Part shown: positions 38,470 through 49,591 of the stretch, in pieces
Layout: each line of letters begins with the position of its first letter
Numbering within the stretch: position 1 is the stretch's first letter
Assembly: GCA_013365325.1 (NCBI GenBank)
Contig: JABVXV010000220.1
Location: 1-64,000, forward strand
Length of the DNA stretch: 64,000 bases
Reading direction: 5' to 3'
From: Dipetalonema caudispina
Taxonomy: Eukaryota > Nematoda > Chromadorea > Rhabditida > Onchocercidae
The notes under the pieces: generated by a model
Seen by the model: only the letters and a program-made list of their open reading frames with translations
The model's database searches: none
Told to the model about the DNA's origin: nothing
Translations under genes and position numbers: made by a program

Positions 38470-38835
38470 ATTAACAGTAATAGTAGAAGTAAAAAAGTAA
38501 GTTTGTACTGTGATTGAATAAAAGTAGGACATTTCATTTGTCCCCTCTTTTCAGTTAATGCCACCTTCGTTCAATCATTAGAAAGATGCTCTCTAATTTC
38601 ATAATGAGAGTGTTGTTTATCATAATTCCTATTTTTCGGTCATTTTCAACTACATTTTATTGATTTTTCTCATTTTTCCACTTTCTTTTCTTTAGACATT
38701 TCCAATTTTTTGATTTCAATTCTAAAGTAATAATCGGCTTATTTTGAATAAATTATTTATTAAGTAATTTTTCACTCTAATTGTTCTTTTTTTTTTCACT
38801 CAGGTAACAAAAATAATTTCTACAATGGATTTATA

Positions 38836-41800
38836 ATGATGAATGATTTGGAGCAATGTCAAACTGTTATTGTCGAATTACCGGAAAGTAGCATTGTGTA
38901 TGATTGGCTTTATGCTATTCATATATTTTATAGTCCAATTCATACCTATTTATCCATTGCAATATGCGTTTTGGGTGCTATGTGCAATTTTTGCAACATT
39001 GTCGTACTGACAAGGTAGGTAAATCCTGCTGATTTATCATAAAATAAAAAACTGCCAAAATTTTAAAAATAAAAATTTTAATTTTTACATAAATAAAAAA
39101 TAATTTGCCTCTTGCATATACTATAATTAAAAGTAAATAAAATAATCATGTGTCCGGATAATTTTTCTTTCCTCATTCTAAGATACTCTTCTAATATGTG
39201 CCACTTCTCAACAAATCCTAGAATAACAGAAAAGCGAGAAATTCAATCTTTTCACAATTGCGTATCTAATTCTAATTTTATTCAATTGCTTTTATTTTTT
39301 ATTTAGTTATGAAATTTAGCTTTTGCAATAAGAATTGGACCGGAAAAAATTGAAAAGAAAACTGAAATAATTTATTCATGTATGGGAATTTTCCCATTTT
39401 ATGACGAAAGAAAATGAAATCATTTCTCTTTCTCTCCTTTCTTTCCTCCCTCTCTCTCTTTCTCTCTCGCTCAAATAATTGTTAATAAACTTCAATAAGC
39501 ATTTCATCTTATTTATCTTATTCTCTAAGTATACAATAAACAAAATGAAAAATTAGACGTCCAAAGCAGCTGCAAATTTCTATAAGAAACAAAAGCAACC
39601 ATAAAATAATAGGCTATCATTTTATACAGAAAAAAGATCATCTGTAAGGATGGGATATGAAATTAGAAAGGTAAGTTTCATTTTTCATAATTGATATTTG
39701 GAGGAAGTAAAGCAGAATGATTTGTTACTTATCAATTTCATCACTTTAATAAGCTATCAAAGTATTTAAGTTGTCCTTGTTCTAAGATTCTTCAAATATC
39801 TTACTTTTGATTATGAAATATTAATTAGTTTGTCATTTAAATTTCACTAAATATATTTTTCAACAATCACTAATTAAGGCTATTTTTATTCCTTTATTTG
39901 TTGAAAATCTGAAAAAAATATGATTAAAATTTTAAAAATCTGTTAGTAAGACAAAATATGATGCAAAAAAAAGAAAAGAGAAGAGAGGTGTAAGTTAATT
40001 TATTTCAAAAAATGAAAAGACATTTATTTAGCAATAAATGATTATTATCATATCATATCTGTGAAATTAGTTTTAGAAAACGAATGCATACACCGGTAAA
40101 TATGATCTTAACAGCAATGGCATGTTGCGATACGGTGGTACTGTTTTCAAATTTGGTATATACGACACATTACACATTTGCAACATTCGCCGATTGTCAT
40201 CCGGAACAGTGGAGCTATGGTTGGGCTGTGTTCTTAGTATGCCATGCACATTTATCACTTATTGGTCATTCCAGTAGCATTTGGTTATCAGGTTAGTAAC
40301 TGATTATGGTAATGGTAGTAATATTTAATTTTATGAATTGAGCTTAAAAATACATATCAACGAAATTCAACTTGAATTCTTCATTCTGATGTGAAAATTA
40401 CCGCTGAAAGAGAAAATATGTTATGACATCAAGTCATTTAAGAATGCTGATATCACATTATTATCGTCTAGAATTTGATGAATCGAAATAACTGACAGCC
40501 TGACCAAAAAATAAATAAAAAATATCACAACAAAAGGTTCCGTAACAGGAAACATACAATTCAAACATACCGTTATATGTGTACCGGATATTTTTATTTA
40601 TACCGATATTGGAATAGTAATAAAAGTGCCTAAACCTATTTCCATACTTCAAATGTTGACATAAATTTTAAACTTTCAGTTATGTTAGCATTAATACGAT
40701 ATAAGATATTACGAAGTAGAAGAAAGCTCGACGTCTTACAGGTATATAATAATTTCGGACTCAATAGTATTGATAAATTACCAAAGATTTAATTATAAGT
40801 TGGCTTGAATGAAATGTTTGCGGGCCTTTTATCGGTTCTTTTACTGAAGTTCACAAATAGAAAATTGTAAAGATTTTTTCAGGCAAACAACAAAAAACTG
40901 ACAATTTCTTAACAATTTCACTCTCTTAAAGAATTATTCTTTCAGCAAACTATTAAATCTTTATTTAGCTATTAGATGGATTCAGTGATACACAAAACAG
41001 TGATACCTCCTAATCATCATAAAAGCCTTTTCTATGTATAATTAAATGTAGTATACATAATATCACTACAATCTAATGAATTTAATGGTCTTGGTAGAAA
41101 TTCAATTATTTTGCAAAATTCGATTTCGAAAAAGAAAAATGTCCTACACGAAATATTGTTACATAGCAATGAAGTTTTGAACATTCATAGGAATAGTTAT
41201 AAATTAAGCATTAAATTACTCAAATACTCACCAGAAAAAAATTTTCATTCTGTTGAATTACATTTGAAATCTAATATGAATGCAAGCATGGAATAAATTT
41301 TTGTTTGGATTGAATCAGTAAAGTAAAATAATTAATTATGATATATCGATTTTGAAAGGAATACCATAAATTTCTTTGAAAAAGAAGTAAATTATGTAAT
41401 TCCATTTTAACCTTCGATGTTAATAAAACAACTAAATTCAATATTTTCTCAGATGCATTTGGGAGTTCGAAATGTTGACAAACAGATTAAAATTAAACAA
41501 ATTATCTATCGTGCAAAATGCCACGTTAACAATTCAGATCCATCTACGACATTCCTATATGGCTATAGCATTTGTTGTATTATTTGTCACATTGATGAAT
41601 ACACCAAATTTTCTTGCTTATAAAATTATCGAAATGAGGCTTAGCGAGACATGTAATATTACCGATGCTGATAATCGTGATGCACCTGCTTATATACCTG
41701 GTGTTTCTAATTTGGCACTTGAAGCGCATTGTTTGGTACTGATTTGAAATTATTTCTGAAAGTTTTTCATTCAAATATCACTTTAGATTGCTACTTTGGA

Positions 41801-44068
41801 TAGGATGAAAGTTTAGTTTTTACTTGAATTTCATTAAGTATTATGCACTTTTCCAGTAGAATCTCATATCTTGAAATTCCAGAAGTTCATCTTTGGATCA
41901 TAGTTCGAAATCGTAGGTATAACATAAAAAGTACCATTATGGTACTTTTCGATCTAACAAAAATGTGATAGCAAAAAAAAAAGAAAAATAAATAAATGAT
42001 AGAATCAATTCTTATTGCTGACGCCAGTATATTTGCTTTCTTTAGTCTTATTGAAAAAAATAATAAATATGTCGTAAAAAATGGTCGAAGTTCAATTTCG
42101 CACCGTAAATCTGAATTTGAGCTTAGAAATTAGTTTGGAAGATTCGTTCATCCATGTTTCCGATCAGTTTTTACCATTATCACCATTATTACAAGAATAG
42201 TACTGCATATTTTAATTCCTAAAGAAATTTCAAATTAAACTGATTTCATGCCGTTGCAATAATTTAGATATTTCGGATGGCATTCTGGATATCGGGTACG
42301 ATATTCAAAATGATACCTTGCTTACTATTATCATCTTTTGTTTGGCTACTGATGAAAATCCTCACGAAGGTGCAACAAAATCGGCTCAAACTTCTATCTA
42401 ATTCAACTTATTTGTATAATGGAAAATATGATGGTAAGAAGGAATATCGTGGACGAAACAGAAATGCCACTGATTGGCATGTATCAGCAACTGGTTACTA
42501 CAACAAGTAATACAACTTTGTAGTTGCAAGTTTAGATATCCTACTTGATTTCTCTGTAATTTGTTGTATGAAAAATTTGAATCGATTGCAAATTCCCTTT
42601 TGAATATCGATTCCACACATCGTAGCATTACATTGTTTTCATGGGATCTATTTGTTGATTATGCAATTAACACAAATATTTAAAATTCCATGGACATTTT
42701 ACCAAAGTCGCAAACCCATTTCCGCCTTTCTTTTACTTATCAGCAATTAAAATTTGATATTTGACTCCCAGATTTCCCTTCTGTATTTTCCCTTTCTCTT
42801 ATTCATATTTATTGGATATCTTTTCTATATCATAGAAAGGGTAAAAATACCTAAAATGTTTCAGTATTAGGCGTATCAGCTTAAAGTAATACTTGATAAT
42901 ATGACCAAATAAGCTATAAATTCAAGAGTGGTTAATTTCAGGACAAATAATATGATTTATCGGGTAGATCGTACCACTCGCATGTTACTAATAATTCTAT
43001 GCGTCTTTTTAATTACCGAATTACCACAAGGTATTATGATGGTACTTTCTGGCATTCTTCCGGAAGCATTCAGGCGACATATTTATAATAGTCTTGGTGA
43101 TCTGCTCGATTTGTTATCACTTTGTAACGCATGTACAACATTTGTTATCTATTGCTCAATGAGTGAACAGTTTAGAAATGTTCGCCTTCTTTTTAAAATA
43201 TGTAATATATATATATATATATATATATAATCAATCAGTTATCTCATACTGAAACAGGATCAGATTGTTAACCTTCCGAAGTGTTACGTTTAATTTTTCA
43301 TTGATTACATTCCTCCCTGGGATTAACAGAAAGAAAGAGTAATTTTTGGGAAATTGGTTCGAATAAACGTTACAGTAAAGCAGTTAGGTCATAGCAATAA
43401 AACAAATTTAAATTCGAATTTTTAAAACAGTTCAAAGTAATAAAAGTGAAGCAAGTGTTTGTTTGGAAAAGGAAGGAGTAAAGATCGTAAAGGGTATTTT
43501 TAGGACAAATTGCTTCGAATTACTTCTATTTATGTAATAAATAAACGAGCCAATTACTTCATCAATAAATTTTGCTAGTTTTTTCCCAACTGTTACAGGA
43601 ATTTAAACGAGTATTCTTTGGTCGTAAATTAAAATGTATGCTAAAGTGGAACTACAATGAATCTGTATCACCTGCGCGATCATCTACTGGTATAAGTTTC
43701 AAAGATGGCTTTGAATTACCGTCAAGCGTCTTGAATCGGTATGTATCCAAGGATATTTTGCTCAATAAAAGATCAAAATTCTTTTAATTTTATACTGCAA
43801 ATTTTATCTAAAATTTATTGCTTCGTTTCTCTTGCTTGTTCATCACGTCACTAGAAAGTACATTTGATCATTGCGACTTTTCCAACGTACATTAATAAGT
43901 ATCAAGGAAATATAATTAAACACTTGGTACCCTAATTAGTTGTTGTTATCAAATTTCAAACATTTACACAGTGTAGTTTGCAGAAATACTGAAGACGTTT
44001 GTCAAGAAGGTGTTGCTGACGTTGGAGGTACTGATGGAAAATTCGATGATATGATCACATTACGTTGA
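38836..44068 (+). CDS. Neuropeptide GPCR, DMSR (myosuppressin receptor-like) family
   Basis: Eight exons give about 448 residues: 38836-39014, 40077-40291, 40680-40741, 41466-41735, 42268-42413, 42942-43179, 43599-43738 and 43972-44068. This is a rhodopsin-type receptor. TM1 is in exon 1 (LSIAICVLGAMCNFCNIVVL). TM2 starts with MHTPVNMILTAMACCDTVVL, a hallmark of the nematode DMSR group. TM3 and its end (WLSVMLALIRYK) span exons 2-3. TM4 is MAIAFVVLFVTLMNTPNFL, TM5 FWISGTIFKMIPCLLLSSF, and TM6 RTTRMLLIILCVFLITELPQG. TM7 ends TTFVIYCSMSEQFRN, joined to helix 8 EFKRVFFG. DMSR receptors answer FMRFamide-like peptides. Instead of DRY it has IRY, and instead of NPxxY it has a TFVIY form. Exon 4's acceptor and exon 5's donor were picked for phase and are less certain. 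Confidence 0.85.
41927..41949. repeat. 11-bp inverted repeat (near-perfect palindrome)
   Basis: AAAAGTACCAT and ATGGTACTTTT are separated by one base in intron 4 of the GPCR gene. This could form a small hairpin; no function is evident. Confidence 0.8.
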
Positions 44069-45014
44069 CAATTATCCATAGGAAAAATCAAACACGACTA
44101 TAGCAAATGTGGAAAATGACGAAAAAATTCAAGCCTGCTCCGATCTAGTGCCTAAAAAAAATTTACCACCTAGAAATTACATAAATATTAATAAGATTAA
44201 AAATTCTTACTTTGAATGAAAAATCTGCAACTTTTCAACAAATTTTAGGGAATTAGTGAATTTTAAAAATTCAAATTTTCTCAATAAATTATCATCAGTT
44301 GCTTTCTCATCTAGTATTTTCCGATTATGATAAAGGAAAAACCATCTGCTTGATAATAGTATACCTTAAAAAAATTACGTTTAATTTTTATGAAATTTTT
44401 TTTATGAAAAATTGCGTAGGATCATCAAAATTGTACCAACCAACCTTTGAAATATAATTTACGATGATGGATATTGCTGCATGCCTAATAAAAGCCTTCA
44501 AGTGTTTCAAGTATTTCACTCCTTAAAATGGAGATTCTATTAATTAAATTTGGGAAATCTTGGTGATTCAAAATCTTTTTGAAGCTCTTATTATTCTTCA
44601 TTTTTATATATCGATGTGAAAAATTATAATTGTGATGTATTTTCATCAACAATGCTTTTGTGTTAAATTTGCAAATAAAAAACTTCCTTAAAGTTACCTC
44701 GACTATAAATTTCACAATTTAATTTACTTCGTTTGTCACTTCAATTTTTCGGCCTATTTCATTGCTATTCCCAAATTATTTAGAATCAAATATGTTTTGG
44801 CTTTATATATTTATGACAATTTTTGCTACTACTTCTTCCTACTTATTTTCTTCTACCGTCCCGTAAATAAGAACGTAAGCCAATGAGTTCTATTCAACTA
44901 ATGTCTTAAGCTAATCAAGAAGTTGTAGCTTGGTTTACCTAAAGTTTACAAGAATTCACCGATATCTAATATAACAATCAGAGGCTGGGCCTAGCAAATT
45001 AAAAACAAATCAAC
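44069..45014. other. Intergenic, no gene seen
   Basis: AT-rich spacer after the GPCR stop. The minus-strand frame at 44485-44715 has Lys/Asn/Ile-rich composition typical of chance frames here. Confidence 0.45.
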
Positions 45015-45656
45015 TATCGCGAAATCCGAATAAATTTCGCGAAGGAAGGAATAATACATTTCTTGTAATTAAAGAACCAATTCATCTTATAAATTGTTAA
45101 CATAAATCATTTAACTTATACTCATCCTTGTCTAAGATGAGATATCAACACAATACATGTTGTCTGTGGTTAGGATATGCTTAAATCAGGTCCGACAGCA
45201 ACGCACTGTCCTTTGTTCATATGCTTATAATAAGACTGCAACATCGTGTCCTTTGTTTCACATGCTTAAGCTAGGATTGTAAAACATTGTCCTTTGTGTC
45301 ATATACTCACGATAGGGTTACAATAATGCATCCTGTAGACCACTCTCACTACACACATATATATACAAGGGTCACGGCATTACGGAGCTCATTCAATCAC
45401 TTAATTCACTTACAAAGCTATGATGCATTCACCTCTACCTCTCCTATTTTATACTTTTTATTTAGATCTTACTAGTAGTCAGTTCAGTGACTTTTAACTT
45501 ATTACGCCATAGAAATTAGTGTAACATCTGCTGGTGTCAATTGCTGTGTTATTCAATAAATTCTATATTCATCTACTTGCCGTGATACTCAATCAAGAGG
45601 ACTATACTGTCTTCAAAAATACAAATTCCTTCTACCACAAATAATATTCCACGACA
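45015..45656 (+). mobile_element. Solo LTR, copy 3 (decayed)
   Basis: About 642 bp colinear with the LTR at 1236-2056: TATCGCGAAATC start (TG mutated to TA), the GAGATATCAACACAATAC region, a TATA-like run near 45355 followed by AAGGGTCACGGC, an AATAAA near 45555, and the CCACGACA end. It is about 180 bp shorter than copy 1 because of internal deletions, including the TC-rich middle. The flanks TCAAC and TCAGT share only three bases, so the target duplication has decayed or was mis-bounded. The frame at 45287-45475 is repeat sequence, not a gene. Confidence 0.8.
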
Positions 45657-45920
45657 TCAGTTAGTCAAAATAACAAAGCATCTGTTTTAGACTTATAGTA
45701 TCGTCCTATTCAACGAGCCTAAAAGAAATCCAATCGATACTGAAAGCAAGATTTGAAGGGGAAATTGAAGTATTATCGGAGCGCTTAAATGAGACTTAAG
45801 AAGGATGAAGAAGCGAGGAAAATTATAAAGTGAGATCACCATATATTTGAAATCAAATTAATTTATTCAAACAATGAAGCAAAACAGCATAAAGTTAATT
45901 CTACAAGAAGACTTGTAATT

Positions 45921-46126
45921 TCAATTTTTAATTTTTTTCTTGTTCGTTCGCTTCGTTCTTCTACGGGAAAAACTTGTTGATCGAATGCTTTTCCTTGAAT
46001 TTGTAGGTGATGTATCAGGAAGTGTTCTTTTCATACTCTACAAATCAGCAAAATTTGGTTTTCAGTCTGTTAATGTGTTACAAATTAATTTACTAATTCG
46101 AAGCCATCGCCTCCTTTCACTTCAAA
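45921..46126 (-). CDS. Candidate 3' exons with basic Ser/Arg-rich tail
   Basis: A last exon (45921-46037, acceptor TTGTAG, stop TGA) encodes MKRTLPDTSPTNSRKSIR followed by a run of Arg/Lys (SRRRTKRTNKKKIKN). A 33-nt exon before it (46094-46126) reads FEVKGGDGFEL and joins in phase 0. No start was found. The basic tail suggests nucleic-acid or membrane-surface binding, but nothing is proven. It lies about 450 bp downstream of another minus-strand gene, so it may be that gene's neighbour or an alternative 3' end. Confidence 0.3.
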
Positions 46127-46573
46127 CTATCTTTCAAATCCCCTTGCAGCTTAGATTATTTTGTGCATATCATTTAATTAATTTCCTCCCAAGTAATATA
46201 GTTAGAAAAAATTAGAAACTGTAGCATTCGTGATGGTTCCCTTTTTAATTAATTATCTCAAATTTTTCTAATGTTTTAAGATAATGAATGCATCGTTTGC
46301 ATAACATATTAGATATTTTTAAATTAAGATAGTGGAATGCCATTGCTTGTCGTATTCTATCGAAAATATTAATAATTAATAAGTTCTTGACATTTTAACC
46401 ATGAAACAATAAAATTCACCAAAAATCCAAACACTAATTGGACAATTGAATCTAACGAATTCGGATAGTTTGAGAAATTTTTTTAATCGTTATAACTGTC
46501 GCTAACTTTTTATTGTTTCAAATTTATTGTTAAATTATTAATTTATTGTAAGTTAACTTATTCAAATGAAATT

Positions 46574-48597
46574 TTACAAACAACTAACAGCAGAATGTGA
46601 TTTAATTTTGTTTGTTTCTCCGGATAATACGTTAGCATTTCCATCAGGAATGTGTTCTTTCTTTGGACTATCTCTCATTTCCTTTTGTTTCGGTTGATTT
46701 GTTCGAAGCGCTAAATAACAGCAAATTCCGATCGTAGCACAAAGGACGATACTTGCGATCGTTAGCGTTAATACTATTATCCACATAATTCCAAATTTCT
46801 TCTGATGTATTTCGCCATCTTAAATAAAAAAAAAAGAAAAAAAAAGAATAAAAAAGAATAAAAAGAGAAGAGAATGCAACAATTAAGCAGGTAAAAAAAA
46901 TTGAAAAAGAGAGATTTTCGAGAATTTTTTCATGAAAATATCTCTCATCATTCGTTGTTTTCTTTTCTTTTTTAGCTGTTTATTTCTGACTAAAATAACA
47001 TAGACTAATTTGATAAAATGAACGAATTCAATTAGTCTATGTTTGACATTTTTGCATGAGATGCAGATAAACAGTTAAGCTATAAATTCTAACATTGCGT
47101 CGTTGATTATAATTAAAAATTATAAAATTTACGTTTTGTACAATCGAAAAAAAACCAAGTTACATATATTTTAATTGATTCCTGAATGATTGTTATGGTA
47201 CATAGATCACGAACCTGAAATTAATTGTTCTAATTCTGGATAATTGATATAGAATTACATGAAATGGATGCTCTCATATTCATTTGTTTTTATAGAATAG
47301 AAATGAACATTTCAGAGAATTCAGAATTTCCACACAAATACGTAATTATCCGACACAATTTATCACGTTAGTTGCACGTGAAAGGAAGCAAATATAGTCT
47401 CACTATACTTTTTCTTCCCGAAAGAGTATTGTTATGGGAATATAGTTATATGCAGTTATTTGAATAATATCGTTACGTATACGTTTAAGAAAATACGCTA
47501 CTTTTTAGTTAATTTTTCGAAAGCTTCCCATTGTTTAATGATTAACATAAAGTATATTACATATAACATACCATACGTAATACGTATTCAAAATCTTTGG
47601 GATTATTTATAACTTGGATTTTTAGATTTTCCGGTTTAGTTATAGCTCTTTTAAATGCTTTTGTCAAAATTTCGTCACATTTGGCATCCAAACTAATAAT
47701 TGCTATGTAATTATTTTCGACGTCATAATATGCTTGTTTTGATATGCATTGCATTGATTCGTGGCGTGACAAATGCTGTAATAACATTTCAAATTCATTC
47801 ATTTTTAAAAAAAGTCCAATTAAATCATTTTATTAGAATGGTTGTAATTATTAGTGGCATGTAGCAGTCGACTCCCGAGAATTCGCTAAAGTTGTAGAAA
47901 TTGTTTCTTAGTAGACTGTAATAATTCGAACTCTATCTAATCATTGGCAACTGTTTGATTTGCTTGATGCATTCCGAAATCGCTGATTTTCAATTCATGC
48001 ATCATAACATGTTTAGACAAATTATCAATGCGAAGATTTTAATTTAATTTACACCATCGATTGGCCATTCGTTTCTTGGGCAGAAATTGCTGATACCATA
48101 TAAAATTTAAGAAATTAAATTCAGGAACATTAATGAGATGTATGAGTAACCTTAATTTTTCATTCCTTTCCCAATTTATTTGATCAATGAAATTTGATTT
48201 CACATATCAATTTTCAAATTTCCATAGAATTTAAGTGACACTTCAAATTTATAACTTACTGCAATTCGCACACGGAATTGCGCATAAGTATTGATAGCGA
48301 TCATACTCATGATGATAGGAAACAACCGCATGGAAACGTATGAAATACTATAAGTGTCATGCTAATCAATTTGATAGCATTTTTATCAACAAAGATTTTA
48401 CCATTCAATAATAAATAAATTTGGTAACGTAGTGAAGATGGATGTCATACAAAAACATTTTGTAAAATTCCAAAATTTTTGAAGAATTTCAAATTTCTTT
48501 AACGTTTGGGACACGGTATTTTTTTCTCTATTTGCTAAAACACGGATGACACAATGCTTTCCTCCGGGTTTCTTTTCCTCACTTTCGAGAAATAATT
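46574..48597 (-). CDS. Unrecognised type I single-pass membrane protein (5' end missing)
   Basis: Six exons join in phase: 48515-48597, 48260-48347, 48055-48089, 47572-47775, 47133-47214 and 46574-46818, coding for about 244 residues after an unfound start. The N-terminal two thirds look extracellular: Cys-containing beta-like stretches (KHCVIRVLANREKNTYFI, HHEYDRYQYLCAIPCANC), then an alpha/beta part with IAIISLDAKCDEILTKAF and KIQVINNPKDFEYVL. The membrane segment is IIVLTLTIASIVLCATIGICC. The cytosolic tail is about 45 residues, polar, with KQKEMRDSPKKE and ending HSAVSCL. No family is recognised; ZP-like and TPM-like domains were considered but key motifs are missing. Every junction agrees in phase, so I trust the model more than its identity. 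The signal-peptide exon should lie in 48600-49590. Confidence 0.6.
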
Positions 48598-49591
48598 CTA
48601 AAAAATGAATATGCTTAAATGATACCGGATACATATTAACATTTTTGTAATTCCGAAATGTTGAATTACATCAAACGTTGCAAAGCAACTTCACTCATCG
48701 TTGATTCCTTACACGCTTACATCATGATTCATTTTTGATTAGTGCTTAGAAATTTGTAAATATGGTTGAACCACTGTCAAACGCCATTAAAATCAATGGT
48801 AAACGCAGAGGGTTTAAACTGAAAAAAAAACTCGAAAAATTAAGTTATTGTCGAATTAAGTGAAAAAAGTTGAATTAAAGTATCAAATCTGATTGTAATC
48901 ATTTATTTCAGATGAATGAATCATTCCATTGGTCACTGGTAATTTTCACTTTCGCGACTTGCTCATTTGTTGTTAATATTTTTAAAAATTGATAACGTAA
49001 AATTCTGAGTTTTTTCTCAATATATCGGTAGCTTAGACTTTTTTCTGCATATTAATTTGATCGCTTATTTGTTTTTAATTTTGTAAATTTCAAATTTTTT
49101 TTGAATAAGAAGTTAATTTTGGACAAATTGAAATGATTAATAAGTGATAAGTTGTTACGTGTGCTACTCACGTTACTCACATTACTTACGTTTTAGTGAT
49201 AAAGTATTGCTTAATATACTAACAAGTCTTTTTTTAATTGATGAATTAACTTGCCCAATTATTCAAGCATTAAATTCGTAGTTTTTTCTCTTCAGATAGA
49301 AGCATTTTTGTTGCCTCAAACAGGTGGATATCGTTTTTTTGCGTATTTGATTCGAACTTTTTTCACACCTCAAAAAAATTCTTAGGCATAACATTAGTTA
49401 AATCTTTTTTGACAATTTCAATAACTTTTGCAATCGTTAAAATTTCGATTTTGTTCCCATCCTAAAAAAAAGTCTTTTTGATTTGAAGATTTGTAAAATA
49501 TGTTAGAAAATAATTACATATCAAAGGTGTTTGCTTACTAATTTAATTGTATAATACATTCACTTACGTGTTTTCAGTCTGAAGAGAAAAG

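Noticed and set aside
45287..45475. 62-residue open frame
   Set aside because: Part of LTR copy 3, not conserved as a frame in copy 1.
47937..48036. Minus-strand frame containing LKISDFGM, resembling a kinase DFG segment
   Set aside because: It sits in an intron of a consistent gene model, has no donor before its stop and no other kinase exon nearby; probably chance.
48912..49372. Possible plus-strand two-exon mini gene (MNESFHWSL joined to IEAFLLPQTGG...)
   Set aside because: It has splice-like signals but is only 38 residues, has no domain, and lies between two minus-strand genes; too weak to call.
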